Source: Colocasia esculenta | Taxonomy: Eukaryota > Streptophyta > Magnoliopsida > Alismatales > Araceae | Assembly: GCA_014218235.1 (NCBI GenBank) | Contig: CM024758.1 | Span: forward strand, 74,162,206 to 74,226,205 | Length of the DNA: 64,000 nt | Direction: 5' to 3' | Shown here: positions 33,770 through 44,330 of the stretch, in pieces | Position numbering within the stretch: the stretch's first letter is position 1 | Layout: each line of letters starts with the position of its first letter | Position numbers and translations under genes: made by a program | The notes under the pieces: model-generated | Seen by the model: only the letters and a program-made list of their open reading frames with translations | Told to the model about the DNA's origin: nothing | The model's database searches: none

Positions 33770-35610
33770 TTGTCGCGACGCATCGTGGCGCCGCGACTAT
33801 AGTCGCGACGGGATGGGCCGCCGCGACAGCCCATGCATTATCCATGCACGTGGGCAATTCTGTCGCGTCCCCCCGCACCGTCGCGTCTCTAGTCGCGACC
33901 CTACGATCTGACGCGACAATGCCCGAGATCTCTGGCCTCCGTAACCACATCCTATTTATCCTCCCATGCACTTTGACTTGGTCTAAGAAGGTTATCCCAA
34001 CCCCTTTGGACGAATCCTTGGCCCTAGGGACTCTCCTAAGCTCCCCTAAGGACTCTACACCCGATTTTGATAGAGCTTTATCCCCCTTTTTTAATTTCTA
34101 AACCTTTTGAAGAGATAATACCTAATTTTCTCACTCCAAGCTCTATATAAGGAGGGCTCCTCCTCATGGACAAGGGGAGCCTCATGATTACCCCGAAGGG
34201 CTGCCAAAATTCCCTCTGAACTAGACTTAGCTACGCAGCCACTCATTCTCATCATTTCCTTCACATTCCACTCCTCACAACTCACTTATTTCACCATCAA
34301 TGGAGCAAGGAACGTGAAGAGGGCGACTCTAGCAATCTCCTGGACCTCTTTGCACATCATCGGAGCTGCATCCACGCCAGGAAGTCGCCCTAATGGGGCT
34401 CATTCTCTTTCCCCTTCCTCTCTTCTATTTCTACATGCATTTTTATGTTCTTTTTAAGTAGGGCATATCCACTATCCACCCACGTTTTCCCACACCCACA
34501 GGGGTTTAAAACCACCCCAGGTGCGTTCCCACCATGATCTCCCATCTCATTTCGTCTTTTAGAATAGATACTACACTTTACATGTTCTAATAGGGTCTTT
34601 TCTTTGTGTTTTCTTTTGATTGACAGGCAAGCAAGTAAAGTCTACGAGAAGCTCTGGTGCTCTGGCCGGCTGGAGGACTAGAAGAAGGTCACAACATCAA
34701 TTCTCCCGCATTCAGAGAACGCGACGGCCTAGGGTGACGCGACAATAGACGCGTCGGTTTCCACTGACGCGACATGAGAGACGCGGCGGCCATGGCGACC
34801 GCGACACCAGGTCGGTTTCCTGTTCTCTTCCTTTTCCTAGTTTAAGTTAGCCATTGTCTTTCCATATCATTAGGCAACTTATCTAGGTGGCGATCACATC
34901 CTTTTCCTATGCTATCATATTTGATATCCATGTCCGTGTCGAGGGGAAGACAATCCCTGTGATTACACCTTTTGGCGATCACGGTGGGACCTTCAGCGCT
35001 ACCCTCGTAGATCTAACTTACTTGCCTGCCATATTGTCTTTCTTTTTTGTCCGCTTGGTGCCCTATTAGTCTTCTTTTGTTCTTTGTTTCCTGCTTTTTG
35101 CCCCTCGGTTCGTGTCGCGACGCATCGCGGTGACGCGATAAGGTCGCGTCGCTGGACAACGACGCGATAGCAGGTCAGTTTTTCTTCTTATACCTGCCTT
35201 ACCCTGCTTCCAAAGATCATGCATCCTCGTTCCATGTATATGTGCCGTGTATTGTCGTTGCTTTTGAATGTTAGAATCCTGTTAGGTTCGGCTTTTCTTT
35301 TAGTTCTTATTTGTAAGTTTCCGGTCGAGTCGCGGCGTAGCGCATGGACGCGACATGGTCACGCCGCCGGTGAGCGTCGCGTCAACAGGTACGCTCTGTT
35401 TGTTAATGCTTCCATCCATGAATCGGTTTTTTGGTGCTTCTTGATACATGCTGTATTGATTTAGGGTTTTGGTGCTTTTACCTTCTGGTAGGGTAGTCTG
35501 TTTGAGTTGGGTTGGTGACCCACTGTGTCTTCGGCCTTTGTCATTAGCGCGGCCGCTCGCGCCGTCGCGATAGGGTCGCGGCGTACCCGGTCACCGCGAC
35601 TCTGCCCGAG
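33770..35610 (+). repeat. Five clusters of CGCGAC / GTCGCG words (T1 LTR)
   Basis: Clusters lie at about 33770-33935, 34715-34800, 35108-35172, 35330-35392 and 35545-35610. Each holds 3-9 copies of CGCGAC or its complement, for example CTATAGTCGCGAC and GTCGCGTC. Three clusters end with CGACACCAGGTCGG, CGATAGCAGGTCAG or CGTCAACAGGTACG, followed by pyrimidine-rich sequence, so the clusters look like repeated modules. Confidence 0.8.
34144..34150 (+). promoter_or_regulatory. TATA box of LTR T1
   Basis: CTCTATATAAGGAGGG lies about 590 bases into the LTR, a strong plant TATA match in the element direction. A transcript would start about 30 bases downstream. Inferred from motif only. Confidence 0.6.
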
Positions 35611-36166
35611 ACCCATCTGGTCGCCCTGTTTGTTTCTCATCTATCACTTGTGCATACATTTGGGCATTTGGGCCCATTGCATACGCTGCTAAACCCATTT
35701 GTCAGGTTCCCCCTTGGTTGAGTGAGTCCTCTCACCTACGAGCACTCGTAGGCTGACTCGGGCCCGCCTTCCGAGGACCTTCGTAAATCCCCGTGGCCGT
35801 ACGCACGTTGCGGTTCGCCGGGCTGGTTGTACCAGTTGCACCTTTAGTTTGAGCCATCCTCGTGAGTGAGTGTGCACCACCCTTAGTCATACCGGAGCAC
35901 TTGAGTTCATTCCTATCAGGGACCGCATGACCGAGTGACATCCCTTTAATCATTCACTTAAAAGTCAAGTTCGATCTTAAGAAATTTGCGTTGTAAGCAT
36001 GATAACTTGAGTGCTTTGATCCCCCTTCTCCTCTCTGTCTTTCTTGTCGTGCTAGAGTCTAGGTGTGTCCCCCCCCAAATTGGTTGGAGGGTGTATGCGT
36101 CATTGTTTAGGGAGATCGAGTCAGTCCCCTCCGATCCTCGTGCTTTATCATAATCCCCTCTTCGAC

Positions 36167-38130
36167 ATGGACCAATTTCGAGTCCTTGCCGACGATGCCC
36201 TACCCCTTGGGTTGCTCGAGGAAGTGGCCCAACCTTCCATGGCCACTCTCCCGGGGCATATCCAGCCTCCCTCCATTACTGGGATCCAATCCCGTCCTCC
36301 TTCTCCTCCCAGGGATGATGACCCTCACTCAATTCAGCCAGCTCCTTCCTCACCTCACTCCGGACCAAGTCCGAGAGTTCATAGCTGCTGCCAAGGGGAA
36401 ACAACTCCTTTCTCCCCGGGGTCAAAATCCAGCCCGACCGGCGGAGTCCTCCATCCGCGTCGCTTCAGCCCCTCACCTTTCTTCGTCTGGTCAGGGGGCA
36501 GCCCTACACCTCTTCTCGGGCCATTTTTTTTTTCAGAACCAAGCTACCTCCCCCCACGATGTTCCGCGTTCCGGCCTCCTCCCCACACTACATATTATAC
36601 GGCCGAACCAGCTCCGCTTCTCCGCGAGCGGTCGCTCACTCCTCCGAGCAGCCACGCTCCCTTGTCCCTACGCATCAGATCCAATCTCCTTCCGATTTCT
36701 TTGCGGAATGACAAGTATGAAGAAAGAGCTTCATGACCTCCGGAGGCAAATTGATCCTCGGAAGGTAGCTGACATTGCCCTCCCATCCTTCCAATACCTC
36801 CGGGTGCCTCCCCAGTCCGAGCTCCCTGTATATCGTCGATACTCTGGGTAGGGGACCCCTATGTTCATCTGAAGGACTTTGTTTATGAATCGCGCCGCAC
36901 AAGTATGACCGCCATCATGGCATATTTGTTCAGAAAATCATTAGATGGTCCAGCCTTAGAGTGGTTCTATTCTTTGCCTCCCGAGGAAGCGAGGACTTCC
37001 AAATCGTCACAAAAAGGTTTCTGCCAGCAGTTTCAAGATCGGGTGGGACCCGAATACTCTTTTGTGGATTTGGTAGCTGAAAAGATGAAAAACAAGAGAA
37101 GGTTTCTCCACCTATGCTGACCGGTGGCGCTCTTTGGCCGCTAAGGTCCGTTGCCTAATGCTGAGGAGGAGAAAGTAAAGTTGTTGATCTCCAATGCCAC
37201 ACCCACCTACCGAGACTATTTTGGCCATGAACGACATCTCTACCATGCACCAATTATATAGTCGAGCCCGTTCATTCAAACCCAACTCAGGACTCGCCTA
37301 TACATTCCATGTTGAAACCCCCAAGGCCCGTTATGCAAGAAGCCGCAAGCCCAGTCACCGAGGGGATCCAGATCAATGAACAAGTAGGTGCCGTTAGCAA
37401 TCCCCAAGGCCCAGTAGGTAGGTCTCCCTATAACCAGCAAACCAACAGTCTTGGAACAACAACAACACATAGGCAGCCCCCTCCCCAAGGACAAAATCCT
37501 CCTCAAGATCAGCGCCAATACTCCCAGGTCCCTCACCTCAAATGGCTATGCCCCCAGGAAACCCAATGGGCCCAAGAGAGCCCAATATCTCCATTACCCG
37601 AATCTCTAGCTGATGTCTTTGCAGCCCTCATGTCTCTAAATGCCTTAAGACTCCCTCCTGAGAAGGCGAATTGGAATATGGCGGGGCCGATCAAACAAAG
37701 TACTGCGTCTATCATCGTCATCGGGCCACAATGTGTCCGATTGCTTCCAATTCCGGGACATGATATACGATCTCCATGAGCAAAATCAGATTGATTGGGC
37801 AGAAAAATGAAAGGTTGATCCAACTCTAAGGGACCAGCAAGGCCAGAGGCAACAGCAGCAACAACAGAGGCGACAGCAGCCGCAGCAACAACGCAACAAC
37901 AACAGCAACAGCAATACCAAGCCTTTCCAACAGCAATACCAGCAACACCAGCAACAGCAACAACAGCAGCAGCCGCAGCAGCCGGCGAACGATCTAGGCA
38001 TAGTCTGTAACCCCATGCCACAACATCAACCTACTCCGAACCCTCAACCAGCTCCACCACCTCCTCCGCCTGCGCATGTTAACCCCGTTATCCACCATGC
38101 ACCACCAGAAGCCCAGTGGGTCTTCGATGA
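36167..38130 (+). pseudogene. Gag of T1 with polyGln and polyPro tail
   Basis: A likely start is MDQFRVLADDALPL at 36167. The frame shifts near 36320 to MTLTQFSQLLPHLTPDQVRE and runs to about 36850 (KKELHDLRRQIDPRKVADIA). It then shifts again to the capsid core AYLFRKSLDGPALEWFYSLP (36920), VDLVAEKMKN, STMHQLYSRARSF (37235) and ESLADVFAALMSLNALRLPP (37605). The tail is polyGln from a CAG/CAA run (37848-37983) and polyPro (38030-38130). No zinc knuckle is visible. The same blocks are found in T2 on the minus strand (MVDLVAEQMK, DVFIALMSINALQLPPEK). Frameshifts prevent a complete protein. Confidence 0.82.
37848..37983 (+). repeat. CAG/CAA trinucleotide repeat coding polyGln in T1 gag
   Basis: About 136 bases of CAG and CAA codons with some CCG and AAC. 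In the frame continuing into 38015-38130 it encodes a Gln-rich tract followed by PAPPPPPPA. The antisense frames of Ala, Cys or Val runs are artefacts. Confidence 0.85.
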
Positions 38131-38679
38131 CGACCATGAGGTGGCCAGCTTCTGGCTATTTCTCACGTCACGCCCACTGTTCCCGCACCTGCATCCGCCA
38201 TACCCCCTCCCTTTACACCCCATATTGCCACCATCACCTCACCATCCTATTCTCCCGTCATATCACCCATCATCCCTCCACCAAACAACACCCCTCTCTC
38301 CCCTACGCCAGCACCACTACTAGCCGACCCTTCTATCCTTAACACCCCTACCCCTCCACTCCACCATAATCTTGCCCTCCGGAGCGGGCGAATGTTTTCA
38401 TCGGATGTATCCTAACGCATCCATACCTATGCCAGGTCAGCAAAACAACAATCAGCAGCACAAGATACAGAAGAAATTGATCCAGCACCGGGAACTCAAT
38501 ATGACATCCTAAAGCATCTCGATCAGACTCCCGCCAAGATCTCCATATTGGAGCTCATTAAGAGATCGCAGACTCACCAAGATGCTCTCAGAACTTTTTT
38601 GCAAAGAGTCATGGTCAGCGAGGACATGAATCCGGACAACCTACCCTCAGTGCTCTCAATAGTGAACAGAGGACCCACC
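38131..38679 (+). pseudogene. Linker between Gag and protease (T1)
   Basis: First a Pro/His/Ser-rich low-complexity stretch (38150-38340), then conserved pre-protease sequence: YDILKHLDQTPAKISILELI near 38500-38560 and THQDALRTFLQRVMVSEDMN to 38635. The latter block is usual just upstream of protease in Tat elements. The frame changes near 38545. Confidence 0.65.
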
Positions 38680-39080
38680 ATTACCTTTTCGATGGCGAGT
38701 TGGCTGCCCCCGAAGCCAGGAAAATGCCCCTGTGTGTGACACTTACCATAAATAAAGTGGCAGTCGATGCAGCTCTGGTGGACACAGGAGCCTCCATTAA
38801 TGTATGTCCACTGAGCACTCTTAGAGCTTGCAACATATCGGAACGTCAATTGCAGCCCACGCCTACCACTATTGCTGCATATGACAATTCGCGACGTGCC
38901 TGTCACGGGTTATCACTTTGCAAGCAGAATTAGGCCCTCTCGTCATGTTCTGTGGGAGTTCTATGTGCTGAACATTGATCACACCTACAAAGCCATTCTA
39001 GGGCGCCCCGGGATCGAATCATTAGGGGCAGTACCCTCTACAGCGCATCAGTGTCTGAAGTTCCCTTTCCAAGGGCGGAT
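38680..39080 (+). pseudogene. Aspartic protease of T1
   Basis: It would cleave the Gag-Pol precursor. KMPLCVTLTINKVAVDAALV leads into DTGASINVCPLSTL (active-site DTG, near 38780). After a frameshift near 38880 come DVPVTGYHFASR, FYVLNIDHTYKAILGRPG and KFPFQGRIVKV. The ILGRPG flap-side motif is typical of this lineage. One frameshift only; active site intact. Confidence 0.88.
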
Positions 39081-39242
39081 AGTCAAGGTAAAGAGTATGA
39101 CGACAACGCATACAGTCGAAGCCGTTGAGAGAGTGCTGCCATCAGTATGGCCGTCCAATAAGCCCATAATCTCAGTGCTTGATGTTAACTACACTGGGCC
39201 TATACTTTCTCTTCTAACCGCCCAATTGGGTCCCCTCCTGTA

Positions 39243-39500
39243 ATGGCAGTCAGAAAGGATGTGAGCAAGAATACAAAGGGGTGGGACATCATGTTCAGGC
39301 TGGGTTATCAGTCAGGAAAAGGCCTGGGTGCTCACCTTCAGGGGCAAACCAAGACTGTCGCCACCGCTAAGAAGTTCACAAAGCGTGGCCTTGGATATTC
39401 AGATGGGCCGCTTCTCATCTCCTCCACAATCAGACCATGGACCGCTCACTTGGTCCTTATACGAGCATTTTGTCAGAGGGCCCATTCAGCCCGGATATAA
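39243..39500 (+). CDS. G-patch domain segment of T1 pol region
   Basis: An open frame of 85 residues. Residues ~12-45 match a G-patch: a Gly-rich helix-turn motif (GWDIMFRLGYQSGKGLGAHL, then GLGYSDG). G-patch proteins bind and stimulate DEAH-box helicases in RNA processing. Such segments are known between protease and RT in some Tat-lineage polyproteins. Here it directly follows protease in a shifted frame, so the ATG at 39243 is only the first available start. Its role in the element is inferred. Confidence 0.75.
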   Translation: MAVRKDVSKNTKGWDIMFRLGYQSGKGLGAHLQGQTKTVATAKKFTKRGLGYSDGPLLISSTIRPWTAHLVLIRAFCQRAHSARI

Positions 39501-41090
39501 CACCACCATAGAAACGCCAAGATCAGCCTATCAAACTTTAGAGGAGCAGCGACCCAAAACAAGAAGAGAGCTGAGGAAGATACTGAGGATCCGGATCAAG
39601 ATGATATTGTCTCATCAGTAGTCTGTTGTTCGAAAGATCAGAAGCTGAGGAAGAAAAGCTAGAATTAGAAGACCCTATTTCTGCGGTCAATCAACTGTTC
39701 AGTGAAGAAGGGTGTCACAAAGTAGCAGCATTATCAGCATCAACAACCACCGCCAGGCGACAGTTGCCTGGAATTGGTGAGGAGGAAACCAGTCAATCAT
39801 TTACCCCTACTTGTACAGGAGTTTGGCCAGGGTTCCTCCCGGCCTCCCCCTCACCTTGTCTCATCATACTCGATGTTAATATTAGTTCATTCCTTTGCCT
39901 CTTCCCTTCATTGTCCAAATCTTTGCCCGCCGCCATTGAGGCATTCATTCGCCCCTCACCCCCCTCGCCATTTCCTTCAACGGTTCGGTCCTGTCTTTTT
40001 TTTCGAAAGCAATTAATTTAATAAATAAATAAAAAAATGACAAAAAAATGTGTGTGTGTGTCCCCCCTGCTTCCGACGACGATCCCCGTCACCCCACCTG
40101 CTCCTGCTTCCGACGGCGATCCCCGTCACCCCCTCCTGCTCCTGATCTCGACGGCGATCCCCGTCACCCCTCTCCTGCTCCTGCTTCCGACGGCGATCCC
40201 CGTCACCCCCCTCCTGCTCCTGATCTCGACAGCGATCCCCGTCACCCCTCTCCTGCTCCTGCCTCCGACGGCGATCCCCGTCACCCCTCCTGTTCCTGCT
40301 TCCGACGGCGATCCCCGTCACCCCCCTCCTGCTCCTGATCTCGACGGCGATCCCCGTCACCCCTCTCCTGCTCCCTCTCTCGACGGCGATCCCCGTCACA
40401 TTTGCTCCCCAGCGGCCATCGTCGCCATCGTCGTTCCAGTCGTGCCTTCACCTGGTGATCAGACATGGCCATTCCAGGCGATTCGGGTGAGGGGCCTTCT
40501 GCTCCCCTACACCCCGATGCTGTTGCCGGCACCCTGAGCTCGGGTTGGCCCGCTCCTCTCTCCGCTCCATCGGAGGATCTTCGCGGCCCTGCCGCGCCCG
40601 TTGTTTTTCCCTTCTATAAACCTCTGGACGCTTCTCCAGAGCCTCTTGTAATATCAAATCTAGCTCAAGTTCAGGGTAGTTTCTAGTGAGTCCCCGTCCC
40701 GTCTTCTAGGAAGAGAAGGGTAGTGGCGTACCCCGTAGATACCTCTTAGACTTAGTCCATAGATGTGGCGCTCTTCTAGCTGTCAAGAGTCATCGAAGAA
40801 GCGGTAGTTCTGGATTAGAGGAGATGCCGATAGAGGAAAAGGGCTAGATGACGGACCTTTGGGATATATGAAATCATAGCCGAAGAAGACCCATTAGATG
40901 GAAATGGTGGTGAGATAGAGGACGCTGCTGAGGCGTATGCTAGTGGTATGAGGAGATTCGATGAACCTACCTTAGCAGCGAGGAACCTACTAAAGAGGTA
41001 AATGTGGGAACGCAAGAGGACCCCAGGCTCTTAACCATAGCTTGGTCTCCCACCTGAAGAAGAAGAAAGAGCTCTTAAAAAAAATGCTAG
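39501..41090 (+). other. T1 spacer between G-patch and RT, with minisatellite
   Basis: About 1.6 kb without a recognised domain. It starts with a charged stretch (EEQRPKTRRELRKILRIRIK near 39545) and an open frame at 39626-40021 of unknown meaning, then the minisatellite at 40072-40400, a Pro-rich stretch (40465-40686) and a stop-rich part. In Ogre, a Tat relative, an intron lies between protease and RT. This segment sits in the same place, but I found no clear splice pair. Confidence 0.55.
40072..40400 (+). repeat. ~30/61-base minisatellite GACGGCGATCCCCGTCACCCC
   Basis: The core GGCGATCCCCGTCACCCC recurs about ten times, alternating between a CTGCTTCCGAC and a CTGATCTCGAC lead, giving a ~61-base two-part unit. 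All six frames stay largely open because the unit lacks stops, so the predicted Arg/Gly-rich and Pro-rich peptides on either strand are not evidence of a gene. GACGGCGATCCCCGTC itself is a near-palindrome. Confidence 0.88.
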
Positions 41091-41094
41091 GGAG

Positions 41095-41800
41095 TTCAAG
41101 GATTCATTTGCCTGGTCCTATGATGACATGCCCGGCATGACCCCGATTTGGTGGAGCATAGATTAATTTTGAAGCTAGGGGCAGTTGCCGGTCAAACAAA
41201 AGCTAAGGAGGGTCCTCCCCCACATCGCTTTAAAGATGAAAGAGGAGATGATAAGCTACACAAAGCCAAGTTTATCCGTGTAGTCCCTCTATCCTTTGTG
41301 GGTGGCAAACATCGTCCCGGTAATGAAGAAAGATGGAAGAGTGCGCATCTGCATAGATTTCCGGGATTTGAATAAGGCATGTCCTAAAGACGATTTCCCG
41401 CTACCTCATTTAGATGTTTTGATCGATAATACAGCAGGGTTCGAAACTCTATCGTTCATGGATGGGTACTCCGGCTATAATCAAATTCGTCTAGCCCCGG
41501 AGGATCAAGAGAAGACCTCCTTCACCACCCCATGGGGAACATATTGCTATGTGGTCATGCCATTTGGACTAAAGAATGCCGGCGCCACTTATCAAAGAGC
41601 AATGTTAGCTATCTTCCACGACATGATACATATTGATGTTGAGGTTTACGTGGATGATATCGTGGTGAAGTCACGGACTCGAAGAGAGCATTCCTCCGTG
41701 CTTGCCAAAGTGTTCCGTCGCGCACAAGAATATCAATTGAAGATGAATCCAAAGAAGTGCGTGTTTGGAGTTTCCTCGGGGAATTATTAGGCTTCATAGT
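41095..41800 (+). pseudogene. Reverse transcriptase of T1
   Basis: The N-terminal lead is KEFKDSFAWSYDDMPGM near 41092-41150 (frameshifted). The main open frame at 41296-41790 carries VPVMKKDGRVRICIDFRDLN, KACPKDDFPLPHLD, FMDGYSGYNQI, VVMPFGLKNAGATYQRAM and the catalytic EVYVDDIVVKS. YVDD is intact. It then shifts near 41790 (LGFIVSKRGF continues in another frame). Apart from the frame changes, RT landmarks are complete and well kept. Confidence 0.92.
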
Positions 41801-41886
41801 CAGTAAGCGGGGATTCAAATAGATCCACACAAGGCCAAGGCAATCAATGAGATGCCTCCTCCTAAGAACATATCTGGCTTTGAGGT

Positions 41887-43095
41887 TTGATTGGTCGGCT
41901 GCAGTTCATAAGGAGATTCATATCTCAGCACTCTCAAAGATGTCGTCCTTTCTACGAACTATTGAGAGGAGGAGTTAATTTTGAATGGAATGATAAATGC
42001 CAAGAGGCTTTTGACGAGCTTAAGAGTTACCTTATGAATCCTCCCGTCCTTCAGGCGCCCGTCCCTGGGAAATCTTTAATCCTGTATCTGTCAACAATTG
42101 AGGACTCCCTAGGAGCTGTCCTTGCTCAGCATGATGAATCCGGCAAAGAAAGGGCAGTCTACTACCTATCTAGGCTCTTCAATCCTTCCGAGCTCAAACT
42201 CACCACAATAGAGAAAACATGTGCATCGCTAGTTTGGGTAGTGCAGAAATTGAAGCACTACTTCCTAGCTCATAAGGTGAGTTTGATATCTAGAATGGAC
42301 CCTATTAGGTATCTCCTGGAAAAGCCAGTCCTCGCCGACAGATTGGCACGCTGGCAAAGTTTCCTCTCTCAGTTTGAGATCTCCTTTGTTGTTCAGAAAG
42401 CCATAAAAGGGTATGCCATTGCTGAGCACCTTGCTCACCTCCCTCTTCCTCATAGTGATACGGTTCAAGAGGAGTTCCCCGATGAAAACCTATCACTTGT
42501 CTCTCACGATCCCTTCTGGTCACTCCATTTCGATGGAGCTCTCAATTCTAGGGGACGGGGCATAGGTGCAGTCTTGCTCACCCCAGAAGGGATCACCATT
42601 CCTTTGGCTTATCAACTCCAGTTCTACGCCACCAACAACATCTCCGAGTACGAGGCTCTCCTAGCCGGTCTAAAACTCGCCTACCTCTTAGGCGCGCGTC
42701 ACCTTAAGATCATAGGAGATTCTCAGCTCGTTCTTCGGCAAGTCCTCTCTACCTATCGCACCCGTGACCCCAAGCTCAAGCCGTATCAAGATCTGGTCAC
42801 GTTCTTAGCCAAGCAATTCCGTCAACTCATCTACATCCATACTCCTCGCTCTCAAAACATTCTGGCCGATGCTCTGGCATCGTTAGCTTCGTCTCTCTCC
42901 TTTCCTCTCAGCCGTAGCGCTGAGACTATCACCGTCCAGAGATTAGAAGCTCCCTCAACTCAGGATCCTTGGTTCTCAAACCTTAGGAGCTCCCTAGTGT
43001 TGAAGGCAGAGAAGAAAGAAGCGAAGGAGTTGTTGCTTGTTGAATTAGGGGAATTGATGGAAGAAGAGAGGCCGTGGTACCTTGAGATTGAGTAG
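41887..43095 (+). CDS. RNase H plus second (archaeal-type) RNase H of T1
   Basis: The longest open frame in the window, 402 residues. Residues ~1-30 complete the RT thumb (IRRFISQHSQRCRPFYELLR). Residues ~55-175 are the usual gypsy RNase H (LILYLSTIEDSLGAVL, VYYLSRLF, TIEKTCASLVWVVQ), where the normal first Asp position reads Ser-Thr, so that domain may be inactive. Residues ~212-345 are a second RNase H (WSLHFDGALNSRGRGIGAVL with catalytic Asp, NISEYEALLAGLK with Glu, IIGDSQLVLRQ with Asp, NILADALA). This dual arrangement marks the Tat lineage. The domain is open from 41887 to a stop at 43093 and its second RNase H catalytic residues are present. Confidence 0.92.
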   Translation: MIGRLQFIRRFISQHSQRCRPFYELLRGGVNFEWNDKCQEAFDELKSYLMNPPVLQAPVPGKSLILYLSTIEDSLGAVLAQHDESGKERAVYYLSRLFNPSELKLTTIEKTCASLVWVVQKLKHYFLAHKVSLISRMDPIRYLLEKPVLADRLARWQSFLSQFEISFVVQKAIKGYAIAEHLAHLPLPHSDTVQEEFPDENLSLVSHDPFWSLHFDGALNSRGRGIGAVLLTPEGITIPLAYQLQFYATNNISEYEALLAGLKLAYLLGARHLKIIGDSQLVLRQVLSTYRTRDPKLKPYQDLVTFLAKQFRQLIYIHTPRSQNILADALASLASSLSFPLSRSAETITVQRLEAPSTQDPWFSNLRSSLVLKAEKKEAKELLLVELGELMEEERPWYLEIE

Positions 43096-43164
43096 TTTTG
43101 TAGAGACGGTACCTTCCCAGAAGAAGCTGAAGCAGAAGATAGGCGAGCTATCCGTAGAGCGGCA

Positions 43165-44330
43165 TTGAAATATACCCTCGTGGGTGAAGTCCTTTACAGA
43201 CGCGCTCTAAATGGAATGCTCCTCAGATGCGTGACCGATAAAGAGGCTTGGAAGATAGTAGAAGGATCTCACTCCGGTGAATGCGGAGGGCATGTGAATG
43301 GTCAGATGTTAGCCAAAAAGATCCTCAGGCAGGGCTACTACTGCCAACCTTAGAAGAAGACTGTGCCGCCTACGTTCGTAGGTGTCAGATGCCAATCCAT
43401 GCCGATAAAATTCATGCTCCGTCTTCCTCTTTGCATCCACTATCTTCTCCTTGGCCTTTCTCCATGTGGGCTTTGATATCATTGGGCCTCTTGGTGATCC
43501 TAATGCTCAGATAAAACAAAAATCCTTCATCCTCACTGCTACTGAGTATTTCACCAATGGGCCGAAGCAGAAGCATTTGCAGAAATCAAAGGTTCAACTG
43601 TGTGCAGGTTCATCATGAAGAACATCATTGCACGGTTTGGAGTACCTGGCAGCCTCGTCACCGACAATGGACCCCAGTTCATATCACAAGACCTTCAAGA
43701 TCTCTGTAAGAAGTTCAATATTTCTTTGCATCATTCGTCCCTTATTATCCTCAAGGCAACGGCCAGGCCGAAGCCACAACAAAACGCTTTTGAAAATCTT
43801 AAAGAAAACTTGTGAGTCTAATAAATTCGCTGATTGGTCAGAAAAGCTAATTGAGGCTCTGTGGGCCTACCGCACCTCCATCCGCACTCCTACGGGCAAC
43901 CCCTTTCTCACTCATACGGAATGGAAGCGGTATGTCCACATGAGATTCTCATCCCTTCGCTAAGAATTCAGTTGGACAAAGAACTTAATCCGATGAACAT
44001 CGGGAGGCGTTACTTACACAACTAGAACTCTTAGACGAACGGCGTCTAGCTGCAGCCGATCACGTGCTTTCATATCAGAACAGACTCTCAAGGTCTTTTC
44101 AAAAGAAAGTGATGAGCGTAAATTTCAAGAAGGAGACATGGTTTTGAAGCGAATTTTCATAAAACCTGGAGGTCCAAGGTCAAAATTGTCTGCAACTGGG
44201 AAGGGCCGTACGTCATTAAAGAAGTGTACCCGGGAACGCGTATAGGTTAGTTAATGCCGATGGTGATGAACTCTCTCATCCATGGAATGGATTATATCTC
44301 AAAAGATTCTACCCCTGATCGAAAGTCTTT
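43165..44330 (+). pseudogene. Integrase of T1, frameshifted
   Basis: The zinc-binding part is at 43165-43400 (ALNGMLLRCVTDKEAWKIVE, HSGECGGH, then CAAYVRRCQ in another frame). The core shows WAFDIIGPLGDPNAQ near 43468 (first Asp), then KNIIARFGVPGSLVTDNGPQ near 43620-43680 (second Asp). The third segment includes SNKFADWSEKLIEALWAYRT near 43815-43880. The C-terminal part ends near 44330 (NWEGPYVIKEVYPGT, HGMDYISK). At least four frameshifts. There is no chromodomain, as expected for Tat elements. The C-terminal block is shared with T3 on the minus strand at 63041-63500. Confidence 0.88.

Larger units (their letters stand above)
33550..36050 (+). mobile_element. 5' LTR of T1 (~2.4-2.5 kb)
   Basis: It starts TGTAGACACCC at 33550. 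The same start ends LTR T2 on the minus strand at 60718, and both share the GGCGATCACATCC and TTTTGGCGATCACGG segments (34890-34985 here, 58990-59090 there). The right end and PBS are not resolved; the boundary given is where homology and LTR-like composition fade, near 35950-36050. GC-rich CGCGAC word clusters recur five times. Short frames inside (such as the one near 36000) are not convincing. Confidence 0.75.

Noticed and set aside
35689..35953. Small minus-strand proteins in LTR T1
   Set aside because: Two overlapping frames in CG-rich LTR sequence with no domain and no counterpart in the T2 LTR.
37533..38021. Antisense protein with Ala/Val/Cys runs
   Set aside because: Reverse reading of the CAG/CAA repeat in T1 gag.
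40013..40399. Arg/Gly-rich antisense protein of 128 residues
   Set aside because: Produced by the stop-free GC-rich minisatellite; periodic in every frame.
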